NCBI GenBank assembly: GCA_021805245.1
Contig: JAJZFS010000037.1
Location: 1-45,141 of the forward strand
DNA length: 45,141 nt
Reading direction: 5' to 3'
DNA from: Pseudomonadota bacterium
Lineage (GTDB): Bacteria; Pseudomonadota; Alphaproteobacteria; Micavibrionales; UBA2020
Part shown: in pieces, positions 9,081 through 18,371 of the stretch
Layout of the letters: each line of letters opens with the position of its first letter
Numbering within the stretch: the first letter of the stretch is position 1
Translations under genes and position numbers: made by a program
Notes under the pieces: generated by a model
What the model was told of the DNA's origin: nothing
Databases searched by the model: none
The model's input: only the letters and a program-made list of their open reading frames with translations

Positions 9081-9268
9081 GAAGAGGATTTGAAGAGTGC
9101 GGCGGCGGCGGCCTTGTGCTTTTCCTTCTTGGCGATGTCTGTTTCGACGCGGACGATTTCTTCCTTCAGCTGAAGAACGTATTCCTTCAGTTCGGGCACC
9201 GAGAGGTTATCGAGCGGACGCGGTTTCTGTTTTTTCGTTTTCGGGTCGAGATCGTCGTCAAAAATCAT
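9077..9268 (-). CDS. DUF1192 family small protein
   Basis: A 63-residue protein starting MIFDDDLDPK, with LDNLSVPELKEYV followed by a coiled-coil helix (LKEEIVRVETDIAKKEKHK) and an alanine-rich tail. The acidic start plus SVxELKEYV helix is the pattern of DUF1192, a short alphaproteobacterial family of unknown function. The start was chosen at MIFDDD because AGGAAA lies upstream on the minus strand and family members begin this way. It is divergent from the quinone oxidoreductase gene, an arrangement I recall as common for this family. Its stop overlaps by four bases the convergent stop of the DotI-like gene. Confidence 0.82.
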   Translation of the reverse strand: MIFDDDLDPKTKKQKPRPLDNLSVPELKEYVLQLKEEIVRVETDIAKKEKHKAAAAALFKSSS

Positions 9269-9296
9269 CTGTTGTTTCCTTTGGAGCTTATCCTTC

Positions 9297-10247
9297 ATGA
9301 AATGTATCGAAATTTGTGGCACGCGGCTTGTGGTGGCCGAACGCCCTGTTCCTAAACTTAAGGCGGAAGAAGTTCTTGTCAAGGTGCATGCGGCGGGCGT
9401 TAACCGCCCCGATATTCTGCAGCGCAAGGGGCTTTATCCGCCTCCGCCGGGCGCTTCGGACATTCCGGGGCTTGAAATCGCGGGCGAAATCGTCACAGGG
9501 GCCGGTAAGGGCAAAAAGATCGTGGCTTTGGTCACGGGCGGCGGCTATGCGGAATATTGCGCCGTGCCAGCGAAACAATGCCTGCCATTACCGAAAAATA
9601 TGGATTTCACCACCGCAGCGGGCATTCCCGAGACGTATTTCACCGTTTGGACGAATTTGTTCGACCGCGGGCACTTGAAGAAAGGCGAAACCATCCTGAT
9701 CCACGGTGGCGCTTCCGGCATTGGCACGACGGCGATCCAGATCGCCCGCGCTTTCGGCGCAAAAGTCATCGTTACCGCCGGAACGGACAAAAAATGCCGT
9801 GCCTGTAAAAAGCTCGGCGCACAGGTGGCGATCAATTACAAGACGAAGGATTTTGTCGCCGAAACCATGCGCGCGACGAAAAAAGCGGGGGTCGATGTCG
9901 TGCTGGATATGGTCGGCGGGGATTATTTGCCACGCAATCTCATGGTATTAAAAGCGGGCGGGCGGCATGTCAGCATCGCCATGCAGCACGGGCGCACAGC
10001 CGAACTGGACATCTTTCAGGTCATGTCCAAGCGTCTGATTTTGACCGGATCGACGCTCCGGCCGCGTAGCGTGGCCGACAAGGCCGCCATCGCCAAAGCG
10101 CTCCACAAGGCCGTCTGGCCGCTTTTGAACAAGGGGAAGCTTGGTCCGGTGGTCGATAAAGTCTTTCCCCTCACGGCGGCGCAGGACGCGCATGAATATC
10201 TTGAATCGGCGGCGCAGGCGGGCAAGGTGATCCTGAAAGTAGTTTAA
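9297..10247 (+). CDS. NAD(P)H:quinone oxidoreductase, zinc-independent MDR family
   Basis: A 316-residue medium-chain reductase of the QOR/PIG3 type, probably reducing quinones with NADPH. The N-terminal GroES-like domain has AGVNRPDILQRKGLYPPPPGASDIPGLEIAGEI; the Rossmann domain has ILIHGGASGIGTTAIQIARAFGAKVI (residues ~134-160), and the VDVVLDMVGGDYL strand follows. The catalytic and structural zinc cysteines of alcohol dehydrogenases are absent. GGAG at 9283-9286 supports the ATG. The gene is divergent from the DUF1192 gene and ends in a terminator that overlaps its own stop codon. Confidence 0.92.
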   Translation: MKCIEICGTRLVVAERPVPKLKAEEVLVKVHAAGVNRPDILQRKGLYPPPPGASDIPGLEIAGEIVTGAGKGKKIVALVTGGGYAEYCAVPAKQCLPLPKNMDFTTAAGIPETYFTVWTNLFDRGHLKKGETILIHGGASGIGTTAIQIARAFGAKVIVTAGTDKKCRACKKLGAQVAINYKTKDFVAETMRATKKAGVDVVLDMVGGDYLPRNLMVLKAGGRHVSIAMQHGRTAELDIFQVMSKRLILTGSTLRPRSVADKAAIAKALHKAVWPLLNKGKLGPVVDKVFPLTAAQDAHEYLESAAQAGKVILKVV

Positions 10248-10275
10248 TTTACCATATAATTAAACTATTTTTTTT
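10236..10275 (+). terminator. AT-rich intrinsic terminator overlapping a stop codon
   Basis: TAGTTTAATT at 10240-10249 pairs perfectly with AATTAAACTA at 10258-10267 across an 8-base loop and is followed by eight T. The left arm contains the TAA stop of the oxidoreductase gene. The stem has almost no GC, so efficiency may be modest. Confidence 0.7.
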
Positions 10276-10406
10276 CTGGACTTGCCATCCCATTATTATA
10301 TTATGCCGCTGTATTTCCAAATCGATTGAAGCCTATCTCAATCGTTGCCGCCCCTGAAAAGACGGCACGCGCACGGAGTTTTATTTTTATAAGGAGAAAA
10401 CAAGAC

Positions 10407-11057
10407 ATGGCCAATAACTATCCTCTGATGCCCAAGGCGACTGCTTCCTGGCTGGTGGACAACACCGCCCTGACGTTCGACCAGATCGCTGAATTTTGCA
10501 ATCTGCACCCGCTCGAGGTGCAGGCGCTGGCGGACGGCGAAGTCAACACCGGGATCATGGGCATGAGTCCTATCCTGGCGGGCGAACTGACCGCGGACGA
10601 AATCGCGCGCTGCGAGAAGAACACCAATGCGCGCCTCAAGATGCTCAAAAGCGATCTGCCCAAGCCGCGCGCCCGCTCGAAAGGCCCGCGCTACACGCCG
10701 GTAACGAAGCGCGCCGAGAAGCCGAACGCGATCTTCTACCTGCTCAAAAAATATCCCGATCTGGCAGATGTCCAAATCGCGCGCCTCGTCGGATCGACCA
10801 AGCCGACCGTTGAGGCCGTGCGCAGCAAGACGCATCCGACGCAATCCATGCTGAAGCCGATCGATCCCATTTCTATCGGTCTTTGCACGGCAGATGAACT
10901 CGACAAGGCGGTGAAGAAGGCGGAACGCCGCGTTGCGCGCGAAGCCGCGGTGGCGGCCAGGAAGTCCGGAGCCGCCGACACATCCATCTCCGCCGTCGCG
11001 ATTGAAGAACAGGACGAGGGCGATAGCGCTCCGCAGGAAAGCGTTTCTTCGTTTTAG
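10407..11057 (+). CDS. trcR: Cell cycle transcriptional regulator TrcR (DUF1013)
   Basis: A 216-residue DNA-binding regulator of the alphaproteobacterial DUF1013 family, called TrcR in cell-cycle literature. Two helix-turn-helix-like modules are visible: ATASWLVDNTALTFDQIAEFCNLHPLEVQALADG (residues ~10-43) and AIFYLLKKYPDLADVQIARLVGSTKPTVEAVR (~110-142). These are joined by a basic linker (KPRARSKGPRYTPVTKRAEKP). A lysine/arginine/alanine-rich helix and acidic tail end the protein. AAGGAGAA lies nine bases before the ATG. The stop overlaps the convergent stop of the flagellar operon's last gene by four bases, so the two transcripts run into each other. Confidence 0.88.
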   Translation: MANNYPLMPKATASWLVDNTALTFDQIAEFCNLHPLEVQALADGEVNTGIMGMSPILAGELTADEIARCEKNTNARLKMLKSDLPKPRARSKGPRYTPVTKRAEKPNAIFYLLKKYPDLADVQIARLVGSTKPTVEAVRSKTHPTQSMLKPIDPISIGLCTADELDKAVKKAERRVAREAAVAARKSGAADTSISAVAIEEQDEGDSAPQESVSSF

Positions 11058-12811
11058 GCTTCCGTTTTCATGTGAGCGACTTCGGGAACCATCCAGCCCT
11101 GTTGGCGGGTCTGGAAGGCGAGACCGCCCTGCATGTCCGCCTGCGCGAGACCTTGGGCAAAGCGTTTCATCAATTCCTGGCGCATGTCGAGCGGAAGGGC
11201 GTCTTCGGTACGTAAAACCATGTCGAAGGCTTTTCTGTGGATGTAGCCGTCAAGCTGTAGGGGCCCTAGGCGGCTGAAGGTCATATTGAGGATGAACCGC
11301 GTGGCGGGTTTTTTTGCCGCGGCGGAGGTCTCTCCTTTTTGTTCCCTGTCATCCTGCCGCCGCACATAAAATTGCATCTGGCTGATTTGTTCCTCGTTGC
11401 GCAGCGGAATGGTGACAGAATGCCAGCCGCCGGGCAAGGCGGTTTTCGATTGCGCGGACATCTTGCTAAAGTCAGCGGAAAGCTCATCTACGGTGCCTTT
11501 TTTCGCCGTTTCAGCGATGAGGCTCAGCGTATTTTCACCAAGCCAGTTTTTAATGTCGCCGGTGCGCAAGGCCGCTAGAAAGAACAGCGCCGCGGGCACA
11601 AGACGTTGCGTTGGCGTCGGCAGCGTGTTGCGCAACAGTTGCGCGGCGGCCGCGGTTTCCTCCTGTGCGGGCGTCAGGGTTTGCAAGGCTTGTTGCAGTG
11701 CCTGCCATGTTTTGTCTTCCGGCGCGGCGCGCATGCCTTGCATGGCCTGTTGCAGAATGTCCTTGGCCGTCATGGGCGTGATGGTCATGATGAGCTTGCA
11801 GCCGTCGGGAAGGTTGACGGGCGTCGTGATGATAAAATGTCCGCCGTCTTCCGTTTGCAGGATGGGTTGTCCGCCCGATGTCGCCGTTTCCACGTTCGCG
11901 ATTTGCATCTTTTCCTCTCCCGCCAGCGTCATTTTCTCCTGTGCGGCCGCGATTTGCGCCGGCGTCGTCTCGGGCGGCAGAATCTTCAGAATGCTTATGC
12001 GGAACATGTTTTGCGGCAGGGGTAACCGGCTTTTCAGGTCCTGCGGCATGAGCTGGCGCATCAGGGCGGCCATGCCGTGCGGTTTTTCCTCGTCGAGGGC
12101 CGTGGCCAGCATATCCAGCGTCGAGGCGAGCGGTAAAAAATTCTCCGGTTTGTTGTTGCGCGGCGCGGAGGAGGATTGCAATGATTCCTGCGTCGCTTTG
12201 GCGAGCAGTTGTGCCCGCATGATGTGCAGGAGATTCTGATCGAGAACACCGGGCGCGGCCGTTTCGTTCGCCGCGCCTTGCGGCAGATAGGTTGAAAGCA
12301 GTTGCTGTAGTATATCGGGGGATTGTTCCACGGGCATCTGCGCTGGTTGTTCTGACGCGGCAGCGGGATAGCCCGGCAACTGCAGCGCCGTCACAGTGCT
12401 GCCTTCCTGCAAGGCGGGCGCGGACTGAACGGCGTTGTCGAGCGTTTGCAGGCCTTGCGTCTTTACCGCCTGCGCCATCGTTTGCGCTTGCCCCGCGCCT
12501 TGCCGGATGACGGAGATCGTCGCGCGCGTTTGTGCATTGGTGGTGAAGATTTCAAGGGAAACCGGCGTATTTTGCGGCAGCGCAACCGTAGTTTGCACGA
12601 CGATTTGTCCTTGCGGCGTTTGTATGTTCATCTGCTGCGTCTGCGGATTGCTGGACAGGACGGTGCCGGAGAGTTGCACGGGCTCTGCCGGCATCGTCAG
12701 CGCGGGTGGCGCTTGTTGGACGGTCGCGTTGGAAATGCTCGTTTGTGGCGTCGAACTTCCCGCAACTGGTTTTGCGGGAAAAGACGGCGTGACGGAAGGA
12801 AGATCCGCCAT
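11054..12811 (-). CDS. fliK: FliK-like flagellar hook-length control protein
   Basis: A 585-residue protein with a long, low-complexity N-terminal region rich in Gln, Pro, Thr and Ala (residues 1-200) and a conserved C-terminal module. That module (~450-575: WHSVTIPLRNEEQISQMQFYVRR, FILNMTFSRLGPLQLDGYI) has the beta-strand pattern of the FliK C-terminal domain that switches export specificity from hook to filament. A disordered ruler-like N-terminus is normal for FliK. It is the last gene of the operon, four bases after flhG. The gene could be one of two FliK-like paralogs, since this is not the usual fliK position; the symbol is tentative. Confidence 0.7.
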   Translation of the reverse strand: MADLPSVTPSFPAKPVAGSSTPQTSISNATVQQAPPALTMPAEPVQLSGTVLSSNPQTQQMNIQTPQGQIVVQTTVALPQNTPVSLEIFTTNAQTRATISVIRQGAGQAQTMAQAVKTQGLQTLDNAVQSAPALQEGSTVTALQLPGYPAAASEQPAQMPVEQSPDILQQLLSTYLPQGAANETAAPGVLDQNLLHIMRAQLLAKATQESLQSSSAPRNNKPENFLPLASTLDMLATALDEEKPHGMAALMRQLMPQDLKSRLPLPQNMFRISILKILPPETTPAQIAAAQEKMTLAGEEKMQIANVETATSGGQPILQTEDGGHFIITTPVNLPDGCKLIMTITPMTAKDILQQAMQGMRAAPEDKTWQALQQALQTLTPAQEETAAAAQLLRNTLPTPTQRLVPAALFFLAALRTGDIKNWLGENTLSLIAETAKKGTVDELSADFSKMSAQSKTALPGGWHSVTIPLRNEEQISQMQFYVRRQDDREQKGETSAAAKKPATRFILNMTFSRLGPLQLDGYIHRKAFDMVLRTEDALPLDMRQELMKRFAQGLAQADMQGGLAFQTRQQGWMVPEVAHMKTEA

Positions 12812-12815
12812 GGTG

Positions 12816-13613
12816 CTAGACCAGCAGTTCTTCGTTGACGGTTTTGGCTATTTTTTCGATATCGGCCGCGGTGTCCGTGTTCGGCGAGCGCGTGAGATAC
12901 GGCGTTTGCGCGCGGATAGATTCTTTGACGCGCTTGTCGTGACGGACGACGCCGAGCAACGGCGGCGCGAGCTTTAAAAAGTTTTTGCAGGCTTTCAAAA
13001 GAGTGTTGTAGGTAGATGTGCCTTCTTTTGCGTCCGCCGACATGTTGACGATAACTTTGATGTTATCCGCGTGCCCAGCGGCGTGGCTGAGCTTGATGAG
13101 AGCGTAAGCGTCGGTGAGCGCCGTCGGCTCATCGGTGGTGACGACGATCGTCGCATCGGCCGCGGCGGTGATGAAACGCACCGTGCGGTCGATGCCCGCG
13201 CCAAGATCGATGATGACGGCGTCGTATTCCGGAACGATGCCGCGGATTTGCTGCAGCAGCGCGTTGAGCCGCTCCAGCGGCAGGGACGAGAGCGAGCCGT
13301 GGCCGGAACGCCCCGCGACGACATCGAAGCCGCCGTCGGCATAGTGCTCGACGACATGCGCGAGGCCGAGATGCCCTTCGATCACGTCGTTAAGATCGCG
13401 CTTGGCCATCAGGCCGAGCTGCACGTCGATATTCGCCAGCCCCAAGTCTCCATCGAACAGTAAAACCTTTTTGCCCGACTGCGCCAGCGCGTGGCTGAGC
13501 GTGATCGAAAACCACGTTTTGCCGACGCCGCCCTTGCCGGAGGCGACGGCAATCAGGCGGCCTTTGCCGGTGGCGGCGGATTTCGTTTCGGGTTTTTGCG
13601 TTTTTGTCGTCAT
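12816..13613 (-). CDS. flhG: MinD-like flagellar number regulator FlhG
   Basis: A 265-residue SIMIBI-class ATPase that limits flagellar number, acting with FlhF and FlbD-type activators. It has the deviant Walker A motif ASGKGGVGKTWFS (residues ~24-36), the switch LLFDGDLGLANIDVQLGL typical of FlhG/FleN, VIIDLGAGIDRTV as switch II, and VVTTDEPTALTDAYALIKL. The N-terminal extension is short and lysine-rich rather than the DQAxxLR activator helix of many FlhG proteins. It follows flhF by eight bases in the operon. Confidence 0.93.
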   Translation of the reverse strand: MTTKTQKPETKSAATGKGRLIAVASGKGGVGKTWFSITLSHALAQSGKKVLLFDGDLGLANIDVQLGLMAKRDLNDVIEGHLGLAHVVEHYADGGFDVVAGRSGHGSLSSLPLERLNALLQQIRGIVPEYDAVIIDLGAGIDRTVRFITAAADATIVVTTDEPTALTDAYALIKLSHAAGHADNIKVIVNMSADAKEGTSTYNTLLKACKNFLKLAPPLLGVVRHDKRVKESIRAQTPYLTRSPNTDTAADIEKIAKTVNEELLV

Positions 13614-13621
13614 GGCTTACT

Positions 13622-14560
13622 TTACCTCTTTTTCTGTGAACGAGGTATTAACAAATCGGCGAGCACATCCGGCACAAGCGTCAGGATGCCATCTACGACT
13701 TGCGGCGTATGGCTCGCTTCCGTAAAAGAAAGGTTTGCCCGCTCGGCCGCGCTGAGAATGCCGCCCAGCCGCCGCACGAAATCGAGGCGCGTCGGAATCA
13801 GCATCTTGACGCCCAAAATTTCGAACGTCAGTGCCATTTCAGCCGATTCCTCGGCGTCAATGCCCGCGGGCAGCACGAGCGCGGACTGCATCTCGCCCGT
13901 ATGCAGCAGCTTGGCGAGGAATTTCATCTCCTGCGGGTCGAAAGGATTGAGCCCGCCGGTATCGATGACGACGGGCGCATGCGGCTTCGCTTTGGCAAGA
14001 AGGACTTTCAACTCTTTTGCGTTCTCCGCCTGCAAAAGCGGTATCTCGAGAATATCGAGAAACGCGGAAAGCTGTTCCACGCCGCCCGCGCGGGCGATGT
14101 CTGTGGTGATGACAGTAGGCTTCGTTTTGCCGTCAAGCGCGAGGCGCGCCGCCAGTTTCGCCGTCATCAGCGTCTTTCCCGCGCCGGGCGGACCGACGAG
14201 AACGAGCGGCTTTTTAAAGGAAATTTCGGTGAAGGAAAACGTCTTTTCCAGCGCGGCGGCGAGCATTTTGTGCGGGTCTTTCGCCGGCAGGGTGATGGCG
14301 GCGGAGAGAATGCGGTCGCTGGTTTCGGCGGGTACGCGGTGTTTGAGCAACACTTCTGTGATGATTTCGATGTTGGTTTCGGCGTCGAAGGAGTCTTCCT
14401 GCTCCGCAGCCGCGTTCATTTGCTCGACGGCGGCGGTGATTTTGACCCAGCCGCTTTTTTCTTCCTTGCTGGAAACGATGATTGCGTCTTCGCCGAGCGT
14501 ATCGCGCACTTGCCGCATCGCTTCAGACATGGATTTCGCGTGGAATGACTTCAGTCTCAT
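13622..14560 (-). CDS. flhF: Flagellar biosynthesis GTPase FlhF
   Basis: SRP-type GTPase that recruits the first flagellar proteins to the cell pole. Length 312 residues. The N-terminal B domain starts MRLKSFHAKSMSEAMRQVRDTLGEDAIIVS. The NG domain holds G1 LVGPPGAGKTLMTAKLA (~131-147), TTDIARAGGVEQL (G2) and VVIDTGGLNPFD in place of the canonical DTAGR G3. The GTP-specificity TKxD motif is not obvious; LPAGIDAEES and IPTRLDFVRRLGGIL occupy the expected region. The TRLD motif there fits the FlhF pattern TKxDE only partly. It sits between flhA and flhG, the classic order. Confidence 0.93.
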   Translation of the reverse strand: MRLKSFHAKSMSEAMRQVRDTLGEDAIIVSSKEEKSGWVKITAAVEQMNAAAEQEDSFDAETNIEIITEVLLKHRVPAETSDRILSAAITLPAKDPHKMLAAALEKTFSFTEISFKKPLVLVGPPGAGKTLMTAKLAARLALDGKTKPTVITTDIARAGGVEQLSAFLDILEIPLLQAENAKELKVLLAKAKPHAPVVIDTGGLNPFDPQEMKFLAKLLHTGEMQSALVLPAGIDAEESAEMALTFEILGVKMLIPTRLDFVRRLGGILSAAERANLSFTEASHTPQVVDGILTLVPDVLADLLIPRSQKKR

Positions 14561-14574
14561 GTTTTTTTATGTTC

Positions 14575-16668
14575 TCAATCGATTTGCGCGACGGTGCGGA
14601 TCTTGGCGCGCGGGTGGATTTCATTTTGCGAGATGACGGTTGTCTGCGGACGGAAGCGCTCGATGATGGAGCGCACGTAAGGACGGACGGGCGGGCTGGT
14701 GAGCAGCACGGGCGTTTCCCCCTTCATCGCCAGGTCCTCATAAGTCTTGCGGATCGACTGGATAAATTCCTGCAACTGCGTCGGCGGCATGGCAAGCTGC
14801 TTGTCTTCGCCTTGGCCGATCAAGGATTCGGCAAAGGCCTGCTCCCACTTCGGCGCCAGCGTCACGATCGGCAGCACGCCCTCGCGGTTGGCATGCTGGT
14901 CGCAGATCTGCCGCGCGAGGCGGGAGCGCACATGCTCGGTGATGAGCGTGATATTGTTAGTGAAGCCTGTCGCCTCGGCGACGCCCTCGAGGATGGTCGG
15001 CAAATCGCGGATGGAGATGCGCTCGCTGACGAGATTTTGAAGCACGCGCTGCAATCCGGTGACGGTGATCTTGGACGGTATGATGTCGGCAACCAGTTTC
15101 TGGTGCGATTTCGGCAGTTCGTCGAGCAGCTTTTGCGTTTCCGCGTAGGAGAGCAGGTCGGCCATATTGTCTTTGATGATCTCGGTCACGTGCGTGGTGA
15201 CGATGGTGGCGGGATCGACGACGGTATAGCCCTTGAAATGCGCTTCCTCGCGGTATTCGGGATTGATCCACATCGCCGGTAATCCAAAAGTCGGCTCGCG
15301 GGTGTTTTCGCCGGGCAGTTCAATTTTTCCTCCTGTAGGATTCATGCACAAAAGCATGTTCGGGCGAACTTCGCCGCGTCCGGCTTCGATTTCCTTGATG
15401 CGAACGACATACGTCGTGGCAGGCAGTTGCAGATTGTCCTGAATGCGTACCGACGGCAGGATGAAGCCCATGTCTTCGGCGAGCTGGCGACGAAGACCCT
15501 TGATCTGGTCGGTGAGCTTGCCCTGTGATTGATTGTTGACCAGCGGCAGAAGACCGTAGCCCAGCTCGATCCGCAAGGTGTCGATGGCGAGCGCTTTGGC
15601 GATCGGTTCTTCGGCGACCGGCAGTTTGGCTTGTGCCGCTCTTTCGGCTTCGACCTTCTCAGTTTCAGCGCGCTTGCGGGTTTCGCGCACGTTGTAAGCG
15701 AAAAGTCCCGCCGTTCCGGCCATCAGCAGGAACGGGAAGGCGGGGATGCCCGGCAGAACGGCGAGCGTGCTCATCAGCACGGCGCTTAACGTCAAGGCCT
15801 GCGGGCGGTTGCTGAGTTGCGAGAAGAGCGCCTTGTCGGCAGTGCCATGTACGCCCGCTTTTGAAACCAGCATACCGGCGGCGATGGAGACGATGAGGGC
15901 GGGGATCTGCGTGATGAGGCCGTCACCGATGGTCAGGTGCGTATAGGTGTCCGCGGCAGTGGAAAAATCCATGCCTTTTTGCGCGACGCCGATGATCATG
16001 CCGCCGATGATATTGACGAAGACGATCAAGAGGCCGGCGATCGCGTCGCCGCGCACGAACTTCGACGCACCGTCCATGGCTCCGAAGAAGGCGCTTTCCT
16101 GCGCCAGTTCCGAGCGGCGTTCCTTGGCTTCGTTTTCGTTGATGAGGCCTGCGGAAAGGTCTGCGTCGATGGCCATTTGCTTGCCAGGCATGGCGTCCAA
16201 GCTGAAACGCGCCGCAACTTCGGCGATGCGGCCCGCGCCTTTGGTGATGACGACGAAGTTGACGATAATCAGAATCGAGAAGACGATCACCCCGATCACG
16301 TAGTTGTTCTGCATCACGAAGCTGCCGAAGGCCTCGATGACGCGCCCGGCGGCGTCCGCGCCCTGATAGCCATTGGCGAGAATAAGGCGCGTCGAGGCCA
16401 GCTCGAGAGACAATCGCACCATCGTCGAGATCAGCAAAATGGATGGAAAGGAGCTTAAATCCAGCGGTTTCTCGACGAACAGCACCGTCATCAAAATAAG
16501 GACGGAGAACGACAGCGACATGGCCAGAGAAATATCCAAAAGCCATTTGGGCAGCGGCAGGATGAGGGTGATGATAATGGCGACGATGCCGAGCGCGAGC
16601 ACGACGTCACCCTTCATCCGGTATCCGGATGAACGTCCCGTCGCGATCGCCGGTGCGGCGTCAGCCAT
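14575..16668 (-). CDS. flhA: Flagellar export apparatus protein FlhA
   Basis: The nonameric export gate protein of the flagellar type III system. From 16668 it has 697 residues: about eight membrane helices (1-~330) including the FHIPEP-region signature MVRLSLELASTRLILANGYQGADAAGRVIEAFGSFV, the acidic loop with DADLSAGLINENEAKERR, then the cytoplasmic docking domain ending in a flexible tail. The start at 16668 was preferred to an ATG seven codons upstream because AGGAGAG precedes it. It overlaps the end of flbD by eight bases, suggesting coupled translation. Confidence 0.97.
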   Translation of the reverse strand: MADAAPAIATGRSSGYRMKGDVVLALGIVAIIITLILPLPKWLLDISLAMSLSFSVLILMTVLFVEKPLDLSSFPSILLISTMVRLSLELASTRLILANGYQGADAAGRVIEAFGSFVMQNNYVIGVIVFSILIIVNFVVITKGAGRIAEVAARFSLDAMPGKQMAIDADLSAGLINENEAKERRSELAQESAFFGAMDGASKFVRGDAIAGLLIVFVNIIGGMIIGVAQKGMDFSTAADTYTHLTIGDGLITQIPALIVSIAAGMLVSKAGVHGTADKALFSQLSNRPQALTLSAVLMSTLAVLPGIPAFPFLLMAGTAGLFAYNVRETRKRAETEKVEAERAAQAKLPVAEEPIAKALAIDTLRIELGYGLLPLVNNQSQGKLTDQIKGLRRQLAEDMGFILPSVRIQDNLQLPATTYVVRIKEIEAGRGEVRPNMLLCMNPTGGKIELPGENTREPTFGLPAMWINPEYREEAHFKGYTVVDPATIVTTHVTEIIKDNMADLLSYAETQKLLDELPKSHQKLVADIIPSKITVTGLQRVLQNLVSERISIRDLPTILEGVAEATGFTNNITLITEHVRSRLARQICDQHANREGVLPIVTLAPKWEQAFAESLIGQGEDKQLAMPPTQLQEFIQSIRKTYEDLAMKGETPVLLTSPPVRPYVRSIIERFRPQTTVISQNEIHPRAKIRTVAQID

Positions 16669-18004
16669 GGCTTCTCTCCTGTTCGCCATATTCCTTCAGC
16701 TTGTTGCGGAGGGTGCGGATCGATATGCCGAGGATGTTCGCCGCATGTGTGCGGTTGCCAAGGCAGTGATCGAGCGTATTGAGGATCAGCTCGCGCTCGA
16801 CGTCGGCGACGGTGCGCCCGACAAGCGCGGCGGACTCGCCGCCCGTTGCGGCGCTGACGACTGTTTGTGCGGTTTGCGCAGCGGATTGTTCCGGTGCGGG
16901 TTGTTTTTGGCCTGAAATCAGGATGGAAGCGGCCTCGATTTCCGCTTCCTGCGACATCAGTACGGCGCGGTGCATGGTGTTTTCAAGCTCGCGGATGTTG
17001 CCGGGCCAGTCGTGTGCCTTGAGGCGTGCGGCGGCGGCTGTGGAGATCTTTTTCTTCGGCAGGCCGTTCTGCTCGCCGTATTTTTCGGCGAACATTTCAG
17101 CCAGCTGCACGATATCTGACGGACGGTTGCGTAAGGGCGGCAAGGCGAGGTTGATGACGTTGAGGCGATGGTACAAGTCTTCGCGGAAGTTGCCCCCCTT
17201 GACGTATGATTCCAGATCGCGGTTGCTGGTGGCGATCAGGCGGATGTCGATTTTGACCGGCGTTTTTCCGCCGATGCGGTCAATGATGCGCTCCTGAATG
17301 GCGCGGAGCAGTTTGGCCTGCAGGGACGGGTGCATTTCGCTCACCTCGTCGAGCAGCAGCGTGCCGCCGTTCGCTTCTTCAAATTTTCCGATGCGCCGCG
17401 CCACGGCGCCGGTGAAGGCGCCTTTTTCATGGCCGAAAAGCTCCGATTCCAAAAGGTTTTCAGGGATGGCGGCGCAGTTGAGAGAAATGAACGGCCCGCC
17501 CGCGCGCTTGCTTTTCTGGTGGATGTAGCGCGACATCACTTCTTTGCCCGTGCCGGACTCGCCGGTGATAAGGATGGTCGCATCCGAGGGCGCGACGCGG
17601 TCGGCCATGGTCAAAACGGTTTTCATCGCCGGATCGTTGGCGAGCATCGTGTTGCTTTCTTCGGCGATAGCCTCAAGCACGGCGGCGATCAGTTCCGCAT
17701 TCGGCGGCAGCGGGATATATTCCTTTGCGCCGGCCTTGATTGCTTTTACGGCGCTGGCGGCGTCCGCGCCGATGCCGCAGGCAACGACGGGAATGGCGAA
17801 GCGCTCGGCCTTGAGCTGGTCGACCAGCGTGGCGATATCCAGCTTGAGATCCATCATGATCAGGTCAGCGCCGCGCCCGTTGCGGAGCGCGCCCATAGCC
17901 TGCTCGACGTCTTCGGTATGCGTCACTTTAGCGCCGCGGCCAATGGCAATTTTTCCGGCCGTGCTGATTTGTCCGCTGAGGCTGCCGATAATCATCAAGC
18001 GCAT
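16661..18004 (-). CDS. flbD: Sigma-54-dependent flagellar activator FlbD
   Basis: A 447-residue bacterial enhancer-binding protein that would turn on late flagellar genes with sigma-54. The N-terminal receiver-like domain (1-~120) keeps one Asp (MMDLKLD) but lacks the N-terminal acidic pair and the conserved Lys, as in Caulobacter FlbD, so control by ordinary phosphorylation is doubtful. The AAA+ domain has Walker A GESGTGKE, the sigma-54 contact loop GAFTGA, Walker B GGTLLLDEVSEM and the arginine finger region FREDLYHRLNVI. The Fis-type HTH lies at the C-terminus (NRTHAANILGISIRTLRNKLKEYG). The position between fliN and flhA mirrors the Caulobacter fliF operon. Confidence 0.94.
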   Translation of the reverse strand: MRLMIIGSLSGQISTAGKIAIGRGAKVTHTEDVEQAMGALRNGRGADLIMMDLKLDIATLVDQLKAERFAIPVVACGIGADAASAVKAIKAGAKEYIPLPPNAELIAAVLEAIAEESNTMLANDPAMKTVLTMADRVAPSDATILITGESGTGKEVMSRYIHQKSKRAGGPFISLNCAAIPENLLESELFGHEKGAFTGAVARRIGKFEEANGGTLLLDEVSEMHPSLQAKLLRAIQERIIDRIGGKTPVKIDIRLIATSNRDLESYVKGGNFREDLYHRLNVINLALPPLRNRPSDIVQLAEMFAEKYGEQNGLPKKKISTAAAARLKAHDWPGNIRELENTMHRAVLMSQEAEIEAASILISGQKQPAPEQSAAQTAQTVVSAATGGESAALVGRTVADVERELILNTLDHCLGNRTHAANILGISIRTLRNKLKEYGEQERSHG

Positions 18005-18044
18005 GGTGTTTCAATTCCCCCTATCGTTATCCCGCGAGATCTTT

Positions 18045-18371
18045 TTAGGACCTGTCGGATTTCACGATTTCCGTCATGGTCACGCCGAGGCGGTCTTCGA
18101 CGACGATGACTTCGCCGCGGGCAACAAGGCGGTTGTTCACGTAAATGTCGATCGCTTCGCCGACTTTGCGGTCGAGTTCGACGACGGCGCCACGGCCCAG
18201 TTTCAAAAGCTGGCTCACCTGCATGGTCGATTTTCCGAGCACGGCGGAAATCTGCACCGGAATGTCGTAGATGGCGTCGATGTCTTTCTTGCGCGTCTCG
18301 ACGGTGGGGCTGGGCGTCACTTCCTCAAAAGAGACGGTTTCCTGCGGGGTCTGTTCATTGGGCGGCGTCAT
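18045..18371 (-). CDS. fliN: Flagellar motor switch protein FliN
   Basis: C-ring component that forms the CheY-responsive lower ring. A 108-residue protein: an acidic, Pro/Glu-rich N-terminus (1-30) and the SpoA domain (~33-103) with DIPVQISAVLGKSTMQVSQLLKLGRGAVVELDR, then VNNRLVARGEVIVVEDRLGVTMTEIV. Length and motif order match FliN. Its ATG overlaps the fliH stop (ATGA), so it is translated by coupling. A 40-base gap before flbD contains AGGGGGAA as that gene's ribosome-binding site. Confidence 0.96.
   Translation of the reverse strand: MTPPNEQTPQETVSFEEVTPSPTVETRKKDIDAIYDIPVQISAVLGKSTMQVSQLLKLGRGAVVELDRKVGEAIDIYVNNRLVARGEVIVVEDRLGVTMTEIVKSDRS

Noticed and set aside
10240-10267. CtrA box (TTAA...TTAA) upstream of trcR
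   Set aside because: The spacing between TTAA elements is 12 bases, not 7, and the sequence is explained by the oxidoreductase terminator.
13491-14636. Long plus-strand frame opposite flhF
   Set aside because: It is the complement of conserved FlhF codons; the minus strand carries the recognised GTPase motifs.
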